DNA from: Lachnotalea sp. AF33-28 | GTDB lineage: Bacteria; Bacillota; Clostridia; Lachnospirales; Lachnospiraceae | Assembly: GCF_003477885.1 (NCBI RefSeq) | Contig: NZ_QUEE01000001.1 | Location: forward strand, 434,001 to 498,000 | DNA length: 64,000 nt | Direction of reading: 5' to 3' | Part shown: positions 51,120-59,504 of the stretch, piece after piece | Layout: the number at the start of each line of letters is the position of its first letter | Numbering within the stretch: position 1 is the first letter of the stretch | Program-made: the position numbers and the translations under genes | The notes under the pieces: model-generated | What the model was told of the DNA's origin: nothing | The model's input: the letters and a program-made list of their open reading frames with translations, nothing else | Database searches by the model: none

Positions 51120-52172
51120 TTAGACCTGAATCAGATGGTAGCCTGCAGCTTTCATAAGCCGGTTCATGATAGCCTGTCCCAGCTGTCCGCCGTAAAAGCT
51201 TTCCGAATAGATCTGTGAGACTTCCTCTTCGTCAAATTCACGCAATGCCGCAAAAAGATTATGAGCGACGGTCTCCTCATCGGCCCTGCGTCCCATGCAT
51301 TTGCAGATACCTCCGGGATAGCAGCCCGCAGTTTCTTCGGTGCAGAGCACGCCGACTTTGTTTCCTGCCAGAGATTCTTCCTGAATGTGGTTATTAATAA
51401 AAGAAGAAACCTCCGCGCGGCCTCCCTCCACTATGGTAAGCCCTGCTTTAGGCGCATAATGGCGGTATTTCATCCCCGGCGCTTTCGGGCGCTCGCCTTC
51501 TTTCAGGGGCTCCGTGCAGGCCTTGTCCATCCTGACGCCTTCAAACAGTTTCTTCACCATATCAAGAGATACATAGCCGGGCCTAAGTATCACCGGGTCG
51601 CTTCCGGTCACATCGATAATTGTGGATTCCAGTCCGATACCCACCTCTCCCCCATCCAGTATCATATCCACCTTTCCTGACAGGTCTTCCTGCACATGCT
51701 TTGCCCTGGTGGGGCTTGGACGGCCGGAGGTATTGGCGCTGGGCGCTGCAATGGGGACTCCGGAAGCGCGGATCAACATAGCCGCAGCCTCATGATCCGG
51801 CATCCTGACCGCCACAGTATCCAGTCCGCCGGTCGTCTCCGGAGGCACCTTTAAGCTCTTTTTAAAGATCAGCGTCAGGGGGCCGGGCCAGTACTGATTC
51901 ATCAAAGTTTCCGCCATGGGGGGGATTTCCGCCACCAGATCCGGCAGCTCCTCCAGATCAGCGATATGAACGATCAGCGGATTGTCAGAAGGCCTTCCTT
52001 TGGCAGCGTATATTTTTTCTGATGCCCGGGCATCCAGCGCATTGCCGCCCAGCCCGTACACCGTTTCTGTGGGGAATGCCACCAGTCCGCCGGATCTGAT
52101 GACCCGCCCGGCCTCCATAAATATCTCCTGGCACCTGCCCGTTTCCTCCACATTGTAAACCTTTGTATCCAT
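51120..52172 (-). CDS. Threonylcarbamoyl-AMP synthase, Sua5/YwlC type (350 aa)
   Basis: An N-terminal YrdC domain (about 10-200, with F-P-T-E-T-V-Y-G-L-G-G and K-G-R-P-S-D-N-P-L) and a C-terminal Sua5 domain are present. It makes threonylcarbamoyl adenylate for t6A37 tRNA modification. The frame may also begin at a GTG at 52181, but ATG 52172 has AGGTG at good spacing. The gene order with phosphatase and rpiB is conserved in Firmicutes. Confidence 0.92.
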   Translation of the reverse strand: MDTKVYNVEETGRCQEIFMEAGRVIRSGGLVAFPTETVYGLGGNALDARASEKIYAAKGRPSDNPLIVHIADLEELPDLVAEIPPMAETLMNQYWPGPLTLIFKKSLKVPPETTGGLDTVAVRMPDHEAAAMLIRASGVPIAAPSANTSGRPSPTRAKHVQEDLSGKVDMILDGGEVGIGLESTIIDVTGSDPVILRPGYVSLDMVKKLFEGVRMDKACTEPLKEGERPKAPGMKYRHYAPKAGLTIVEGGRAEVSSFINNHIQEESLAGNKVGVLCTEETAGCYPGGICKCMGRRADEETVAHNLFAALREFDEEEVSQIYSESFYGGQLGQAIMNRLMKAAGYHLIQV

Positions 52173-52263
52173 ATTAAACACCTGTCTGCCCGCTGCGTCG
52201 GGCGGTTGTTATTCTAATGGGGCAGGCGGCACTCTGCCGCCGTCCCTCTTCATACCTTCGGAC

Positions 52264-52292
52264 ATTATAACATTATTTTCACAGGCCTTCAA
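52264..52292 (-). promoter_or_regulatory. Promoter of the Sua5 operon
   Basis: On the minus strand TTGAAG (52287-52292) and TATAAT (52264-52269) are 17 bases apart. The leader has two small G/C hairpins (ggcggc/gccgcc and gcccg/cgggc). Confidence 0.7.
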
Positions 52293-52338
52293 GATCTAAG
52301 GCTAAATATGACGTTTTACTTAGGTGCTCTAATTGTTA

Positions 52339-53040
52339 CTACTCCAGGTTCAGATACTGCAGTATTCCCATATGTATGGTCCATGCCACCTTTTCCTGAT
52401 ACTCTTCTGTGGACAGCAGCTCCGCCTCCTCCCAGTTGCTTAAAAAACCGCTTTCCACAATCACAATCGGGCAGGAAGTGTGCAGGAGCAGGTAATAATT
52501 ATCATTCGGTTTCGCCTGCCTAGTATTACGGTCCCCCACCACAAAGTCGAACCGCTTCTGCAGCAGCTCCGCCAGCTTTTTGCCTTCCTGGGAGTTTTTA
52601 TAGTAAAAGACCTGCGGACCGCACACATATTCTTCATGATAGCTGTTCTGGTGAATGCTGACCACCAGATCCGCGCCGCTCTCTTCAATAAGTTCACAGC
52701 GCTTGTTCATATCATCCCGCTTTTTATTTTTGCTGCCGGAATCGTAGAGTCCCTCGTCCTCATCGCGGGTCATGATGACTTTTATGCCGTTTTGTTCAAG
52801 ATACTCCTTGAGTTTCATCGCGACAGCCAGATTAATGTCTTTTTCCAGCTGATTGTTTACGCCCACCTTTCCCGGATCCATTCCGCCGTGACCTGCATCT
52901 ATGACCACCACATAGGCTGACTTTTCCGGGAATGCGGAGGCGCTGGCATAATCGGCCGCATGGCTCGCGATGGCCGCGATGACCATGATCATGATCAGGC
53001 CCATGGTTACTTCAATCTTATTTTTCATGCTTAAGGACAT
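52339..53040 (-). CDS. N-acetylmuramoyl-L-alanine amidase, CwlD-like (233 aa)
   Basis: A single N-terminal membrane helix (about 12-32) is followed by an Amidase_3 domain. Zinc ligands are in D-A-G-H-G-G and S-I-H-Q-N-S, and the catalytic Glu is in V-I-V-E-S-G-F-L-S-N. Length and domain arrangement resemble CwlD, which makes muramic lactam in spore cortex; this suggests a spore former. Site GAGGAG precedes ATG 53040. Confidence 0.85.
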   Translation of the reverse strand: MSLSMKNKIEVTMGLIMIMVIAAIASHAADYASASAFPEKSAYVVVIDAGHGGMDPGKVGVNNQLEKDINLAVAMKLKEYLEQNGIKVIMTRDEDEGLYDSGSKNKKRDDMNKRCELIEESGADLVVSIHQNSYHEEYVCGPQVFYYKNSQEGKKLAELLQKRFDFVVGDRNTRQAKPNDNYYLLLHTSCPIVIVESGFLSNWEEAELLSTEEYQEKVAWTIHMGILQYLNLE

Positions 53041-53189
53041 CCTTTCTCCTCGTTTTCTACCCTCTTACCATATTCTATTCAGAAGGGCGTGTCCTTAACC
53101 ATAGATTGAATCGGCAGCAAAGATTTCACAATCATTATTGGCACTTTACCGCCTCATCGGCAAAGGCTCTGATCAATTCGGTGTCATGC

Positions 53190-54191
53190 TCATCCCTCCA
53201 TGCTTCTGAAGACTTCGTTCAGTTCATCCAGCCTGTCATAATCGCCGTATTTTCTCCACAACTCTATCATCATCTCATACCGTGTCAGTGGCAGACCGGT
53301 ATAAGCGCAGTTTGATGTCGCAAATACATATCCTTTTCCCGCTTCCATACCCTGGCTTAGGGACCTTAACACATCCCGCCTGCATTCCTCCTCGGTCCCG
53401 GTCTGAAGCAGGCCGCAGTTCACATTGCCGATCAGCGCGATATTCTCTCCGACTAACCGCCTGACCTCCTTCAAATCCACACCTCCCTGCGGATCAAGGG
53501 AATGGATTGCGTCCGGCTTGCAGTCCGCCATCTGCTTTAAGATGGGCATGACATTTCCGTCCGTATGCTTGATCGAATAGTACCCCATCCTGCGGTACTC
53601 CGCTATCACTTCCTTCAGATACGGAACAATCAGCTCATCAAACTGCTCGCTGGTAAAAAAAGGATTGACATTGAAACAGTAATCGGAACAAAGCGCGAAA
53701 CCGTCCAGCAGGTGGCCTCTGTCATCAAGTTTCTGCGCCAGAGTCACGAAATACTCGAGATCCCTTTTGCTCACTTCATTCAGTTCTTCGGGCATCTCAT
53801 ACATTTTCACCGCAAATTCCATCATATTGTCTCCGCTGGGGATCGCCCATGTAGGATCCCCATGCATCATGATGAAATATTCATCTCCGCTCTTTTCGCG
53901 GATTGTTTCCAGCAGCCACTGTGTGCTCTCAAAATCGTCCGGATTCGGATGGATGAATATCGCGCTGTGGCCGTACCGTTTCGCCGTCTGTATATACAGA
54001 TCCGCCAAATCCTCGATATGAAGCCTTTTCTCATCGCCGCTCATCTGGTTCCACTGAGCGTAATGGCGCTGGGAGGGATGCACTCTGCCAAAAGCCTCCA
54101 TCGTCAAAAAAAATACCAGTTCAAAGGTCGGAACGCGCCCACCGATCTTCTCACACTTGAGAGTCCTTATAAAACGTTCTCTGTTTGTCAT
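53190..54191 (-). CDS. Uroporphyrinogen decarboxylase-family protein (333 aa)
   Basis: The protein has the UroD/MtaA-type TIM barrel, with H-T-D-G-N-V near residue 210 and S-L-D-P-Q-G-G-V-D near 232. The usual substrate-binding motifs of true HemE are not evident. Members of this large family in anaerobes act as corrinoid methyltransferases or have unknown roles in carbohydrate loci. It follows the sugar-isomerase-like gene by twelve bases and is cotranscribed with it, so a catabolic role is likelier than haem synthesis. Site AGGAGGGG. Confidence 0.8.
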   Translation of the reverse strand: MTNRERFIRTLKCEKIGGRVPTFELVFFLTMEAFGRVHPSQRHYAQWNQMSGDEKRLHIEDLADLYIQTAKRYGHSAIFIHPNPDDFESTQWLLETIREKSGDEYFIMMHGDPTWAIPSGDNMMEFAVKMYEMPEELNEVSKRDLEYFVTLAQKLDDRGHLLDGFALCSDYCFNVNPFFTSEQFDELIVPYLKEVIAEYRRMGYYSIKHTDGNVMPILKQMADCKPDAIHSLDPQGGVDLKEVRRLVGENIALIGNVNCGLLQTGTEEECRRDVLRSLSQGMEAGKGYVFATSNCAYTGLPLTRYEMMIELWRKYGDYDRLDELNEVFRSMEG

Positions 54192-54203
54192 ATGCCCCTC
54201 CTG

Positions 54204-54752
54204 TCATTCATCAATCACCGGAATCCGCACGATTTCCGGATCCGTAAATATGTCGCATTCATCTATACTTCTGGTGCTGAATTCTGATACGACCGCTCCC
54301 TCTACCCCTGCCTGAAACCAGTGAAGCGTATTGGGCTTAAGTGTCAGCTGCATGCCCGGTTTCAGTATCACTTCATGTCCGGCAGTATAATACTTTTCTC
54401 TGCCTTTAGGACGGCTGCAGGCCGGGTTTAATGTCTCCTCTCCGCTTATATATACATAGCAGGTTCCGTAACGGCAGCGAAAGGTTTCTTCCTTGCCCTC
54501 ATAGCTGATATCCGGGATCGGAGCGTGGCGGTGTTCCGGGCATGTCTGTCCCGGCAGAAGTGCCATTTCTTTCCCGCAGCAGCGCTGTGTATTCACGTAA
54601 ATCACGCAGGCCAGCCCGATATGTTCGTAATCCCCCAGCCCAAAATCAGCAACTTCAAGCTCTTCTTTCTCATCTTCCCGCAGGACGATGCCCGCCCTGT
54701 CATACAGGCACAACACTTCCTGTCTGGCCTTTTCATATTCAGATTTCTTCAT
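54204..54752 (-). CDS. D-lyxose isomerase-like cupin protein (182 aa)
   Basis: A cupin with metal-binding residues in E-H-R-H-A-P-I (two His), a downstream Glu in G-K-E-E-T-F-R and His in P-N-T-L-H-W-F, the arrangement of D-lyxose ketol-isomerases. It would convert a ketose and an aldose such as xylulose/lyxose or fructose/mannose. The open frame starts at 54887, but ATG 54752 has AAAGGGG and matches the family. It heads a two-gene unit with the UroD-like gene. Confidence 0.8.
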   Translation of the reverse strand: MKKSEYEKARQEVLCLYDRAGIVLREDEKEELEVADFGLGDYEHIGLACVIYVNTQRCCGKEMALLPGQTCPEHRHAPIPDISYEGKEETFRCRYGTCYVYISGEETLNPACSRPKGREKYYTAGHEVILKPGMQLTLKPNTLHWFQAGVEGAVVSEFSTRSIDECDIFTDPEIVRIPVIDE

Positions 54753-54793
54753 TTTTGACCCCTTTTCTCTCCCGCGGCCGCAGGAGTTGATTT

Positions 54794-54972
54794 TTATATT
54801 TTTTCCCATCCGCCGGAGATCTTCTGCTCCAGTTCTTTGAAGCTTCGAAGCCGGCTGATGCAGAAAGATCCATGCCCGGCGGCACAATTACTGCAGAATA
54901 GGATGTCTGCTTCCCGTCCGCGACAATCATATCCTTTGTTTTTAGTAAATCATTTTTACAATTATAAGTCAA
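54794..54972 (-). pseudogene. Frameshifted C-terminal remnant, possibly of a large glycosidase
   Basis: In one frame the minus strand encodes a stretch including Y-S-A-V-I-V-P-P-G-M-D-L. This resembles Y-S-T-V-I-L-P-P-C-T-S-M of the GH106-like protein at the left edge. Around 54840-54855 the reading moves to another frame that gives FKELEQKISGGWEKI and a stop at 54794. Together they look like the end of a protein broken by a frameshift, directly upstream of the isomerase gene. This is a weak inference from short similarity. Confidence 0.3.
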
Positions 54973-54993
54973 TACCTTTTACGAAATTATCAT

Positions 54994-55033
54994 GGAAAAG
55001 CCATTATGAAGGCTTTCACCTCCATAATGGCTT
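54994..55033 (-). terminator. Terminator of the GH18-type gene
   Basis: Arms aagccattatg (54998-55008) and cataatggctt (55023-55033) form an 11-bp perfect stem 20 bases past the stop codon. The minus-strand U-tract is short (TTTT, partly in the stem). Confidence 0.6.
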
Positions 55034-55054
55034 CCGGATGTACATACTCACTTA

Positions 55055-56812
55055 TCAGTTGAGGTAACCGGGAATAATATCCCATACCTCCTCGGTCTCA
55101 AGTCCGAGTTTCCAGCAGGCAACCCCTGCCAGTTCCTGCTGGCGGATCAGCTGCATCTTCTGTTCGATGGACCGGGCATCTTCAATCCAAACACGGTACA
55201 TACAGCCATCCTCTTCGTATTCTCCATAATACTGCCCCAATTCTACCAGCCACGAAGCTTCCACCCCATGTTCCTCCAGAAGCGTCCACGGCTTCTTCAT
55301 GCCGCAGGCCTCGGATTCCAACGCGTAGCGGGGATAGATGGAATTGCCGTCCTCCCAGATCTTCGCGCCTTCTGCCGCCTTTTCCTCTGGAATCTCTTTC
55401 CAGATACGTGTAAAAAACGGTATGGCGTTAATCAGTTTCTCATTGGGAATCAGCTCCAGGGCATCCCTGATGCCCTTTTCCACAAAATTCATTGAAGCGT
55501 TGGAGCCCGCATTGCTTCCTTTCCAGTGCTCATCATATCCCATGATGATGACATAATCCGTCACTATGCCCTGTTCCTTAAGGCTATAATGAATCCTGCC
55601 GTCACTGGGCACATAATTGTCCACAGAAAGCACTAGTCCTTCTCTGCGGCAGGCCACGGATAATTCTCTTAAAAACTGTATATAATGAAGGCCGGCATCC
55701 TTTGTGATGTTCTCGAAGTCTATATTAATTCCGTCCGCGCCCAGGGCCTTTGTCTCATTAATGAGATTCTCTGTAAGGCGGTTTCTAGCATCCGTTTTCT
55801 TCAGCATCTGATAGACGCTCATATCCGGACTGAAGTCATCCACAAGTACCCATACCTCCATCCCCAGATCATGGACCTTCTGTACATAGGAGGCATCTGC
55901 CAGCGATATAAAGTTCCCTTCGTTATCGGACAGGGAAAACCATGTGGGAGATACCGTAGTGACCCCTTTTGTCTTGCCGATCAACTCTTCCAGCCTGTCA
56001 TTATCGGACTGCTGAAATGTCTGGTGCCATACGAGGCAGATGTCATAGCCTTTTTGTATGGAAGTGTATACCGGCTCTACAAAGCCGCTCGCTGCCGCTT
56101 CCTGCCTGTAATTATCCAGAGCATTTTTCCTGATATATCCGATATGCCCGTTCTCTGTCCGGACTTCACTCCAGTTCTCCATTTCGCGGAGCACCGTTAC
56201 CTGGGCACCGGACTCCAGCGTGGTCATGACTTCGCTCTTGATCCCACCCAGCACGCGCACCTGGGTCTTATTTTTAACTGTGGCCCGGTTCGCGGTCCGG
56301 GAACCGAAATCCACAAAGGCTCTGCCGGGGTCCTGATAATACGTATACACAAAGTCCGTAAATTCCTTCACGTACTCCATGAGGATGGCCGTGCTGCCCG
56401 ACGAGAAATCGATAATGGGCACTCCATAATCTTTCCTGTTTCCTCCGCGCTCAAATGCAGTGTCCCCTGTCAGTACTCCGACGGTCTCGTCGGGCAGAGT
56501 GTACAGCAGCCTGCCTTCGTCTCCGTTCCAATAAAAACGGTCATTAAAATAGTTGGATACGATATCGAGAGGCAGGTAAATCTGCCCCTGGCTTAAGTAG
56601 CCTTTTGCCGATGTGAATTCGCTGTCGATGATTAACGCTACCTGGGTGCCGGTTACACCGTATACCTGTTCCAGATCCGCCTTCTTTTTCGTTGGGGTGT
56701 ATTTAATCAGCAGAATAGCTGCCGCTGCCGCGGCGACCACCAAAATAATGCTTATGATCAGCACCGCCACAGGATTGACTGCCTGCCGTTTCTTTCCTTT
56801 TTTGTCTTTCAT
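55055..56812 (-). CDS. Membrane-anchored GH18-family protein with SH3 domain (585 aa)
   Basis: An N-terminal membrane helix (about 13-37) is followed by a stalk-type beta domain (about 50-170), a bacterial SH3-like domain (about 178-235) and a GH18 TIM barrel (about 255-585). The catalytic motif reads DGINIDFE (360-367), with the proton donor Glu367. Relatives hydrolyse peptidoglycan or related N-acetylglucosamine polymers at the cell surface or in spores. ATG 56812 has GGAGG; the open frame begins earlier without a site. The leader passes through the hairpin cluster at 56911-57068. Confidence 0.85.
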   Translation of the reverse strand: MKDKKGKKRQAVNPVAVLIISIILVVAAAAAAILLIKYTPTKKKADLEQVYGVTGTQVALIIDSEFTSAKGYLSQGQIYLPLDIVSNYFNDRFYWNGDEGRLLYTLPDETVGVLTGDTAFERGGNRKDYGVPIIDFSSGSTAILMEYVKEFTDFVYTYYQDPGRAFVDFGSRTANRATVKNKTQVRVLGGIKSEVMTTLESGAQVTVLREMENWSEVRTENGHIGYIRKNALDNYRQEAAASGFVEPVYTSIQKGYDICLVWHQTFQQSDNDRLEELIGKTKGVTTVSPTWFSLSDNEGNFISLADASYVQKVHDLGMEVWVLVDDFSPDMSVYQMLKKTDARNRLTENLINETKALGADGINIDFENITKDAGLHYIQFLRELSVACRREGLVLSVDNYVPSDGRIHYSLKEQGIVTDYVIIMGYDEHWKGSNAGSNASMNFVEKGIRDALELIPNEKLINAIPFFTRIWKEIPEEKAAEGAKIWEDGNSIYPRYALESEACGMKKPWTLLEEHGVEASWLVELGQYYGEYEEDGCMYRVWIEDARSIEQKMQLIRQQELAGVACWKLGLETEEVWDIIPGYLN

Positions 56813-56910
56813 TTGTTTTCCTCCGGAATTTTTGTGCATGTAAATGATCAGGGGGGAAGTTTTACCATGCAGGAACAACGGCCGTTCTCCTGCATCTCCC
56901 GCTGCCCGCA

Positions 56911-57068
56911 GCGCGGGTATAATATCTGTCGATATTATACCATGTCAGCAAGCTGACATAGCCCCTCCAGGGGGATGCACATGATTTCCTTTGGAAATTG
57001 TCTGCTTCGCAGACGGAAATCAGCGCGGGTATAATATCTGTCGATATTATACCACACCCTTTAAGGGT
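56911..57068. repeat. Cluster of seven perfect dyads with a 34-base direct repeat
   Basis: Successive dyads, by position: ggtataatat/atattatacc (56916-56941), atgtcagc/gctgacat (56942-56959), cccct/agggg (56962-56973), atttcc/ggaaat (56984-56998), gtctgc/gcagac (57000-57014), a second ggtataatat/atattatacc (57028-57053), and accctt/aagggt (57056-57068). The segments 56909-56942 and 57021-57054 are identical over 34 bases except for a single flank base at most. TATAAT is present on both strands in each large dyad. It lies in the leader or promoter region of the GH18 gene. Confidence 0.8.
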
Positions 57069-57531
57069 TCGTCATTACGAAAATTTGATTCGGGAGGAAT
57101 TGGCATAACAGCATATTGCATATCATATGATTGTTTTAAAAGGAAAGGGACAGGTTGCCAACCTGTGTCAGGGATTGGAAATGTTTTTATTTCTTTGCGT
57201 GATATATTATAATTGTCTTTCCGGGATGTTCACCGAACCGGTGCTTAGATCGTATTATAAGAAAGCAGGTAGATGTTACAAAAGACCGTCCTGTCTGATC
57301 CGCAGGCCGCCGACTGACTGTGAGGAGCCGGAGTGCCGCACTGCAAACCGCATAGTATCGTCTTTGTGGACTTATGCAGGAACCTGTACCGTTTTAACGG
57401 AGGCTGAAATCATGGGCAGCGCATACTGTCTCAACCAATGCTCCCCAGAGAACCGCTGAACGCCCCATTGTCCTTTCGGTCCCGTGACACGGTATCCGAA
57501 TATATGGGATTGTGCCTGCATCAATGCAGCT
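57069..57531. other. Non-coding stretch, no gene supported
   Basis: A perfect odd palindrome acaggttgccaacctgt lies at 57150-57166. Plus-strand frames of 93-110 codons exist (for example 57127-57459) but have no ribosome binding site and unusual Cys-rich composition. I see no RNA gene. Confidence 0.5.
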
Positions 57532-57560
57532 TTGACAAAACTCACCTCCTGTTATATAAT
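57532..57560 (+). promoter_or_regulatory. Consensus sigma-A promoter without an obvious gene
   Basis: TTGACA (57532-57537) and TATAAT (57555-57560) are exactly 17 bases apart. No open frame with a ribosome binding site follows within 300 bases; mecA starts 336 bases after the predicted start point. It could be a distal mecA promoter or drive a small RNA. A hairpin gtaaccgt/acggttac lies at 57716-57746. Confidence 0.65.
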
Positions 57561-57785
57561 TACAGACATTCTGATCTTCATACAGCCTTTCATCATATTG
57601 AAATGCTGTACTGCATAAATCATAACGCAGGACTTAACAGGATTCAAGATGACAAACTGAATATCAAAACGTTTTTTTCATGCAGTTTGTTACACTTATA
57701 TTCAATAATACAACGGTAACCGTACAGGCGCCGTCTGAACGGTTACAGAGTATGAAAAGTTTACATAAACTAAATAAATATTTTC

Positions 57786-57815
57786 TTTACATATCCTTAC
57801 TACTTGGGGTATACT
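57786..57815 (+). promoter_or_regulatory. Proximal mecA promoter
   Basis: TTTACA (57786-57791) and TATACT (57810-57815) are 18 bases apart, giving a leader of about 80 bases. Confidence 0.6.
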
Positions 57816-57902
57816 AACGGTGAAGACAGAGGTGTTTTCAGCGGCTCTATTCCCCGCAACAAGGGGCATGGAAAGAATGATTGCAGAACAGGAAGTGATA
57901 CT

Positions 57903-58643
57903 GTGCGAATCGAAAAAATAAATGACAACCAAATACGGTGTACGCTCAATGCGAAGGATCTGTCTGCCAGAGAGCTAAATCTGGGAGAGCTGGCATACGG
58001 CAGTGAGAAAGCGCAGTCGCTTTTCCGCGAGATGATTCAACAGGCTTCCTCGGAACTGGGATTTGAGGCAGAGGATATTCCCCTCATGGTCGAGGCAATT
58101 CCCCTTTCCAGTGAGTGTATCATGCTTATTATTACCAAAATAGACAATCCGGAAGAGCTGGACACACGTTTCTCCAAGTTCACTCCGCTTTTTGATGACG
58201 AATCCGACGACGAGGACGACGAGGGGGCTTTGGCAGGCATCTCCAAGGCGGATGATATGCTGGATCTTTTCAATATGCTCTCGGTAATGAAGGAAAAAGC
58301 CAAAAAAGATGAAGATTCTTCCGATGACGGGAATGCGGCGAAGGACGTGAACCTGACGCAGGTCTTTACGTTTCCGGAGCTGGACGATATATCCAGAGTT
58401 TCGTCGATACTTAATACTTTCTATCATGGGGAAAATGCATTATATAAGGACAGGCGCCACGGCTGCTACTGTCTTGTGGTGAAGCAGTCCGACCACACGC
58501 CCGAGGAATTCAACAAAGTCTGCAATATACTTACGGAATACGGACGGCGTTTAAAGTCCACCTATTCTACCGAAAGTTATTTCCAGGAACATCTGGAATG
58601 CATCATCAGGGCCGATGCTGTGAGCCGGATGTCGTCTCTGTAA
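57903..58643 (+). CDS. mecA: MecA-family adaptor protein (246 aa), GTG start
   Basis: The N-terminal domain (R-I-E-K-I-N-D-N-Q-I-R-C, D-L-x-x-R-E-L-N-L-G-E-L) recruits targets. A highly acidic linker (about 100-125, D-D-E-S-D-D-E-D-D-E) follows, then the C-terminal ClpC-binding domain (about 155-246, with Y-F-Q-E-H). It delivers proteins to the ClpCP protease. GTG at 57903 is preceded by AGGAAG and matches the family N-terminus; the open frame upstream to 57804 runs through the promoter. Confidence 0.9.
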   Translation: MRIEKINDNQIRCTLNAKDLSARELNLGELAYGSEKAQSLFREMIQQASSELGFEAEDIPLMVEAIPLSSECIMLIITKIDNPEELDTRFSKFTPLFDDESDDEDDEGALAGISKADDMLDLFNMLSVMKEKAKKDEDSSDDGNAAKDVNLTQVFTFPELDDISRVSSILNTFYHGENALYKDRRHGCYCLVVKQSDHTPEEFNKVCNILTEYGRRLKSTYSTESYFQEHLECIIRADAVSRMSSL

Positions 58644-58682
58644 TGCAGTCCCGGTACAGGTCTGAACTTTTTCGTATAAAAT

Positions 58683-58725
58683 AACGAGTGAGGACTCCCT
58701 CTGACGGCTTGTCCTCACTCGTTTT
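58683..58725. terminator. Bidirectional terminator between mecA and the DUF1858 gene
   Basis: Arms cgagtgagga (58685-58694) and tcctcactcg (58712-58721) form a perfect 10-bp stem with TTTTATTT on the plus side and a T-rich run on the minus side. Confidence 0.85.
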
Positions 58726-58751
58726 ATTTACATTACCGCAATTCCTGTTAA

Positions 58752-58961
58752 TTACTGTGCCTTCGCTTCTAAATACTCATTCAGCTTGCTTTCCAAATCA
58801 TCCGCATCAATGCCATGGACAGCACATGCTTCCTCCAGAGACTCTCCCTGTGCGGAAGGGCATCCGATACAATGCATTCCTGCTCCCATTAATATCGGAA
58901 TAATGCCCGAATCTATGCGAATCAGATCACCGATAATCATATCTTTTGATACTTTCGCCAT
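58752..58961 (-). CDS. DUF1858-domain protein (69 aa)
   Basis: The small protein matches the DUF1858 layout: M-I-I-G-D-L-I-R-I near residues 8-16 and G-M-H-C-I-G-C-P near 28-35 with two conserved Cys. Relatives are common in anaerobes, often beside hybrid-cluster or redox proteins; function unknown. Site AGGAGG precedes ATG 58961. Confidence 0.85.
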   Translation of the reverse strand: MAKVSKDMIIGDLIRIDSGIIPILMGAGMHCIGCPSAQGESLEEACAVHGIDADDLESKLNEYLEAKAQ

Positions 58962-59034
58962 TGATTTTTCCTCCTAAAGGTTATTCGGCCGAAACCGTGT
59001 TTACATTATAGTATACTTTTTCTGCAAATGCAAG

Positions 59035-59125
59035 GCTTAACAAGCTTATCCCCGCCATGCGCTGCTTCACCGCCAATCGTAAATAGTAACTGCCAGACTA
59101 CTGTTCACAGTTGCCAGGCATGTTC
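59035..59125. repeat. Family-B element, degenerate copy
   Basis: ccccgccatgcgctgcttca, then cgtaaatagtaactgcc, and after a few bases ctgttcacagttgcc match ends of other family-B copies (compare 22373-22477). It lies between the DUF1858 and ferredoxin promoters. Confidence 0.5.
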
Positions 59126-59152
59126 AAAAACAGGAACAGACGCACATTTTAC

Positions 59153-59181
59153 TTGAATTATCCCCTTCTATGTATTACAAT
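59153..59181 (+). promoter_or_regulatory. Ferredoxin promoter
   Basis: TTGAAT (59153-59158) and TACAAT (59176-59181) are 17 bases apart; AAAGGAGGAG follows before the ATG. Confidence 0.7.
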
Positions 59182-59242
59182 GTAACAAAGTAATGGTCTT
59201 TCACATTACCTTAAAAATGAACGTGTAAAGGAGGAGTTCGCT

Positions 59243-59413
59243 ATGGCATATGTAATTTCTGATGAATGCGTAAGCTGCGGTTCCTGTGCAGCAGAATGTC
59301 CTGTAGGCGCGATTTCCGAAGGCGACAGCAAGTACGAAATCAATCCTGATGAGTGCATCGATTGCGGTACCTGCGCAGCTACCTGCCCGACCGGAGCTAT
59401 TTCCGAGGGTTGA
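59243..59413 (+). CDS. 2[4Fe-4S] ferredoxin (56 aa)
   Basis: A classic clostridial ferredoxin. Two Cys clusters of the form C-x-x-C-x-x-C-x-x-x-C-P are present, at residues 9-19 and 39-49: C-V-S-C-G-S-C-A-A-E-C-P and C-I-D-C-G-T-C-A-A-T-C-P. It carries electrons at low potential in anaerobic metabolism. Length and internal symmetry are typical. The gene is monocistronic, with its own promoter and terminator and a very strong ribosome binding site, as expected for an abundant protein. Confidence 0.97.
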   Translation: MAYVISDECVSCGSCAAECPVGAISEGDSKYEINPDECIDCGTCAATCPTGAISEG

Positions 59414-59442
59414 TTTAACTGTCCCTACATAAAGGGAAACTT

Positions 59443-59490
59443 AAAACAGATCCTATGCTCATCATTTGATAAAGCATGGGATCTGTTTTT
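59443..59490. terminator. Bidirectional terminator between ferredoxin and merR-type genes
   Basis: aaaacagatcc and tatgct pair with agcat and ggatctgtttt across a 13-base loop, ending in TTTTT on the plus strand and TTTTAAG on the minus strand. Confidence 0.85.
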
Positions 59491-59504
59491 GTATCTCTCC
59501 GTAT

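Noticed and set aside
57127..57459. Plus-strand 110-codon open frame
   Set aside because: No ribosome binding site, Cys-rich unusual composition, no recognisable similarity; likely chance.
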